Below, in pieces: positions 61,053 through 64,000 of a stretch of 64,000 bases of DNA; positions within the stretch are counted from its first letter, which is position 1; each line of letters opens with the position of its first letter. Where the stretch lies: the NCBI GenBank assembly GCA_963737625.1, contig CAVTTK010000002.1:1736001-1800000 (forward strand), in the 5' to 3' direction. The translations under genes and the position numbers were made by a program. This DNA comes from Bog-756 sp963737625 (lineage in GTDB: Bacteria; Actinomycetota; Acidimicrobiia; Acidimicrobiales; RAAP-2). Below the pieces are notes generated by a model. The model was not told the DNA's origin, did no database searches, and worked only from the letters and a program-made list of their open reading frames with translations.

Positions 61053-62429
61053 GTGACCATCGAAGCGCCCCCCGCTCTCCTCGCCCCGCGCGCCCCGATC
61101 CTCCGGCGCCACGTGACCGGTACGGTGCGGGCTGGCGTGGAGGAGTTGGGCGGTCGACCGGCAATGGTCGTACGCACGGTCTCCACGCTCCGTCGGGGGG
61201 CCCTCTCGGTGGACGACGGGGAGACCATGCGGGTGGCGGCGGACGCCGCTCTGACCCTCCGGATCCCGGTGGTCCTGGTGCTGGCCTCCAGCGGGGCCGA
61301 CGTGTCCGACGGCGTGGCCTCGCTCCACGGGTGGGGCCAGGCGGCGCGGGCCCTGGCCCGGTGCTCCGGCGTGGTGCCGGTGGTGGTGGTGGTCACCGGA
61401 CCGGCCATCTCCGGACCGGCCCTCCTCCTGGGCCTGGCCGACCTGGTGGTGATGACCAGCGACGCCTTCGCCTTCGTTTCGGGACCGGCCATGGTGGAGG
61501 AGTTCACCGGCGTGCGCATCGGGATCCACCAGTTGGGCGGGACGGCGATGCACGCCCGATCCAGTGGGCTCTGTGCCATCGAAGCCAACACCGAAGAGGA
61601 CGCCCTGGCCCATGTCGAACACCTGTTGAGCCTGTTGCCGTCCAACCTCGACGAACTGGCCCCGCGAGGTCCCACCGATGACCCGGCCGCCCGGCCGGTC
61701 GACGAGCTCCGGGAGATCATCCCCGACCGGGCCACCAGCTCCTACGACGTCCGCAAGGTGGTAGCCGCCCTGGCCGACGACCGTGACGTGACCGAGCTGT
61801 GGACGAGGTGGTCACCCCAGCTGGTCACCGCCCTCGGCCGCATCGACGGTCGGACGGTGGGCTTCATGGCCAACCAGCCCCAGGCCCTGGCCGGCACCCT
61901 GGACATCGCCGCCTCGCAGAAGGGGGCCCGGTTCGTCCGGTTCTGCGATTCGTTCAATCTTCCGCTGGTGACGCTGGTGGACACCCCGGGCTTCCTTCCC
62001 GGCATGGACCTCGAGTGGCGGGGGATGATCCGTCACGGAGCCGAGCTGGCCTTCGCCTACGCCGAGGCCACTGTGCCCCGGGTCTGCGTGATCCTGCGCA
62101 AGGCCTTCGGAGGGGCGTACATCGTGATGGACTCCAAGGGTCTGGGCAACGACCTGTGCTTCGCCTGGCCCGGGGCCGAGATCGCCGTGATGGGAGCCGA
62201 GGGAGCGGTCCAGATACTCCACCGCCGCTCCAAGCCCGAGGAACGGGAGCAGCTGCAGGCCGAGTACTCCGAACGATTCCTCACCCCCTACCAGGCCTCC
62301 GAGCGAGGTTTCGTCGATGCGGTGATCGATCCGTCGACCACCCGGATGGTGGTGGCCCTGGCCCTCGAGACCCTGTCCACCGCCCGGGAGATACTGCCCG
62401 GCCGGAAGCACACCGTGGGGCCCATGTAG
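61053..62429 (+). CDS. Acyl-CoA carboxylase carboxyltransferase (beta) subunit
   Basis: A 458-residue carboxyltransferase of the AccD/PccB family, which moves CO2 from biotin to an acyl-CoA. The C-terminal half is well conserved: GFMANQPQALAGTLDIAASQKGARF, VTLVDTPGFLPGMDLE, VILRKAFGGAYIVMDSKGLG and WPGAEIAVMGAEGAV. The N-terminal half is more diverged and ~60 residues shorter than PccB. Acyl-CoA preference is not predictable. No biotin-carrying alpha subunit is nearby. Confidence 0.88.
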   Translation: MTIEAPPALLAPRAPILRRHVTGTVRAGVEELGGRPAMVVRTVSTLRRGALSVDDGETMRVAADAALTLRIPVVLVLASSGADVSDGVASLHGWGQAARALARCSGVVPVVVVVTGPAISGPALLLGLADLVVMTSDAFAFVSGPAMVEEFTGVRIGIHQLGGTAMHARSSGLCAIEANTEEDALAHVEHLLSLLPSNLDELAPRGPTDDPAARPVDELREIIPDRATSSYDVRKVVAALADDRDVTELWTRWSPQLVTALGRIDGRTVGFMANQPQALAGTLDIAASQKGARFVRFCDSFNLPLVTLVDTPGFLPGMDLEWRGMIRHGAELAFAYAEATVPRVCVILRKAFGGAYIVMDSKGLGNDLCFAWPGAEIAVMGAEGAVQILHRRSKPEEREQLQAEYSERFLTPYQASERGFVDAVIDPSTTRMVVALALETLSTAREILPGRKHTVGPM

Positions 62430-62436
62430 GGATCGG

Positions 62437-63900
62437 TCAGCCCACGGGTTCCGGAGTGCGTGCGTCGGATCCGGAAAACTCCACGGGGGAGGTGGGGGCG
62501 AGATGGGTCGCCTCGGTCTGGGAAGACCGACCCTCAGCGTCGGCGTCGCCGGGCGTGCCTTGTCGACTCGGGTAACCGAGGCCGAGCAACACCGTCAAGC
62601 CGACGATGATGGGCAACCACCATGCCCACGGATTCAGATGGAAGTACGAGAAGACCAGGAGCTCGAGAGCGATGAGGGAAGCCGCGCCGAGTCGCCTGGC
62701 CCCGCGATGGGAGGCCAGGACGAGGGTGAGTACGAGCGGAGGGACAACGTAGTAGGGGGTCATCACCGCCTCGAAGAAACAGCGGGAGGCCAGTACCATG
62801 GCGGCCAGCCAGATCAGTCGCTCGGCGGACTGGGGCCGTCGCCACACGACGACGCCGATCAACAGGGCGAGGGCCACGTCGATCGATCGGCCAGCGCCTC
62901 CCGAGACGAGCACCACGGCCCGGGCCGAAGGGTGGGCGATGTGCTCTTTCCAATGACCGGTGTGAAACACCAGGGACGTGTTGTTCAGCTTGCTGGGGAG
63001 ATGGACCGGGACCCGGGGAGCCAATGACGCCCACGGGGTCGCATGATTGACCGACGGCGGCGTGGGCTGCTTCACCAGGGCCCGGAAGGTGTCCGATGCG
63101 TCACTGGCAAAGGCCAGGACCACCAACACCGCCGAGATCACCACGGACCGGGCCACCAGGAAGAGGCGCTGCCCGGTCGGTGAGGCGCCGACGAAGAGCG
63201 GGACCACCAGGGCGGCCAGGGGCTGAAAGGCAATGGCCAAGCCGAACAGCCACCCACAGGCCTTCCACCGACCGTCGACGGCGGCGATCATGGCGTAGAG
63301 AGCCAGAGTGGCCGCCAGACAGTCCTCAGCGTGCCCCCACAGCGCGGCGGTGGGCCAGGCGATCGTGGCCACGACCAGACAGAGCCAGATCCGGTGGCGC
63401 TGAGCCACCTCCAAGCGGCGGGCCATGGCATCGGCGGCAAAGATCAGCGTCGAGGCCAGCACGAGCTCGATAGGTTGCACGATCAACGCCACGGTCGGGT
63501 GGGGCGTCCAGAACGGTGGAAAGGACTCGGAGAGATGCAGGGGGCCACTGGCCATGGCCAGCGGTGCCAGGAGCACCTCCATGCCGGGAAAGGCGATCAC
63601 TCCGGTGGAGGGGTCGTACACACTGCCCAGCGATCCCCAACCGACGTAGTGGGCACCGCGCCAGATCCCCCACAGGTCGCCCCCGGTGATCCAACCGGTT
63701 CGGTGCTCGACGATCGGCGCCCAACCGAACATGTAGCCCATCCCGACCACCACGAACACGGCGGCCACGATCGCCGGCCAGCGGTGGTCGGCCAGACGCA
63801 GCCGTCGGGACGAGGGCCGTGGCTGGTCGCTCACCTCGACCTCGGGGTACGGGACGTCAAGATCGGCGAGGCGGACTCGTCTCGAGGGCGCGATGGTCAC
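62437..63900 (-). CDS. Polytopic membrane protein, possibly GT-C type
   Basis: A ~487-residue protein with roughly 10-12 hydrophobic helices. An N-terminal arginine-rich cytoplasmic segment comes first (~50 residues), then a first helix (WPAIVAAVFVVVGMGYMFGW) and a loop GGDLWGIWRGAHYVGWGSL that recalls the acidic luminal loop of GT-C/DUF2029 glycosyltransferases. The C terminus is a soluble, acidic tail. I do not recognise a specific family. The start is uncertain: GTG at 63900, or TTG at 63942. It is convergent with the carboxyltransferase, 7 bp apart. Confidence 0.65.
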   Translation of the reverse strand: MTIAPSRRVRLADLDVPYPEVEVSDQPRPSSRRLRLADHRWPAIVAAVFVVVGMGYMFGWAPIVEHRTGWITGGDLWGIWRGAHYVGWGSLGSVYDPSTGVIAFPGMEVLLAPLAMASGPLHLSESFPPFWTPHPTVALIVQPIELVLASTLIFAADAMARRLEVAQRHRIWLCLVVATIAWPTAALWGHAEDCLAATLALYAMIAAVDGRWKACGWLFGLAIAFQPLAALVVPLFVGASPTGQRLFLVARSVVISAVLVVLAFASDASDTFRALVKQPTPPSVNHATPWASLAPRVPVHLPSKLNNTSLVFHTGHWKEHIAHPSARAVVLVSGGAGRSIDVALALLIGVVVWRRPQSAERLIWLAAMVLASRCFFEAVMTPYYVVPPLVLTLVLASHRGARRLGAASLIALELLVFSYFHLNPWAWWLPIIVGLTVLLGLGYPSRQGTPGDADAEGRSSQTEATHLAPTSPVEFSGSDARTPEPVG

Positions 63901-63968
63901 GTCTCTACCATCGTGACGTTCGGTCGTGGTCTTGAGGCTCAAGATCGGGGATCCGTCGAGATGGCGCG

Positions 63969-64000
63969 ACCGTGCCCCCCTCGGACGAGGGGGGCACGGT
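63969..64000. terminator. Perfect 15-bp hairpin at the window end
   Basis: ACCGTGCCCCCCTCG and its exact reverse complement are separated by only GA. It probably terminates a gene beyond the right edge of the window. Any T-run would lie outside. Confidence 0.55.

Overview
The window is a 64 kb piece of a very GC-rich actinobacterial chromosome. A non-mycobacterial lineage of Actinomycetota, most likely Acidimicrobiia, fits best, but this is inference. It rests on the single-chain 2-oxoglutarate decarboxylase Kgd, a lysine-tailed HU protein, a SepIVA-like DivIVA protein, a PafB/PafC-type WYL pair, truncated haemoglobin GlbO, the F420 enzyme CofC/FbiD and many GTG starts. About a dozen genes start 6-9 nt after a TANNNT box, so leaderless mRNAs look common, and I used this to settle several starts. 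I see no rRNA, tRNA, CRISPR array, insertion sequence, integrase or phage genes.

Layout. 1-4.1 kb: the end of a circularly permuted ATP-grasp/alpha-E protein coupled to a transglutaminase, then a short-chain dehydrogenase. 4.1-7.6 kb: glbO, an acyl-CoA dehydrogenase, half of a sugar porter (remnant) and a patatin-like lipase. 7.6-15.6 kb: a housekeeping block read leftward, rsmD-coaD-sepIVA-yceD-rpmF-plsX and fakA-recG, with rpmB divergent. 15.6-17.6 kb: three tandem cyclic-nucleotide-binding genes (a fragment, a frame-broken CRP-type regulator and an intact single-domain protein) with two related 16-bp palindromes. 17.6-28.8 kb: an OmpR-type two-component system, thiL, GTP-dependent PEP carboxykinase, an MFS protein, an AsnC-type ligand-binding protein, an acyltransferase, a CaiB/racemase and galactokinase. 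28.9-33 kb: a hydrolase - membrane MurF-like ligase - Ddl - PH-domain operon.

33-47.8 kb: an SF1 helicase, fabZ-xthA (xthA frame-broken), an unusual NYN nuclease / lysine-rich linker / S1 protein, an M20 peptidase, kgd, a short HU protein, a hydrolase and a TIGR01777 epimerase, a second acyl-CoA dehydrogenase and rnhB. 47.9-53.8 kb: a small helical protein coupled to a GH38 alpha-mannosidase, a class III adenylyl cyclase overlapping it tail to tail, and fbiD coupled to a PIG-L deacetylase. 53.9-58 kb: HU with a histone-H1-like tail, then a mobilisation-like pair, a soluble VirD4-type ATPase and a MobF relaxase facing each other. 58-64 kb: pafC/pafB, a CtaG-like membrane protein, a carboxyltransferase and a polytopic membrane protein.

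Themes. The cyclase and the cNMP-binding cluster together suggest cAMP signalling. ddl, the MurF-like ligase, fabZ, plsX and fakA belong to envelope and lipid synthesis. The least ordinary parts are the relaxase/VirD4 pair, the NYN-S1 fusion, the HU gene with a perfect internal ribosome binding site before its tail, and the palindromes of the cNMP cluster. Four genes (CRP-like, PH-domain, xthA, VirD4-like) are each broken by one base, so draft-quality sequence errors are a live possibility.
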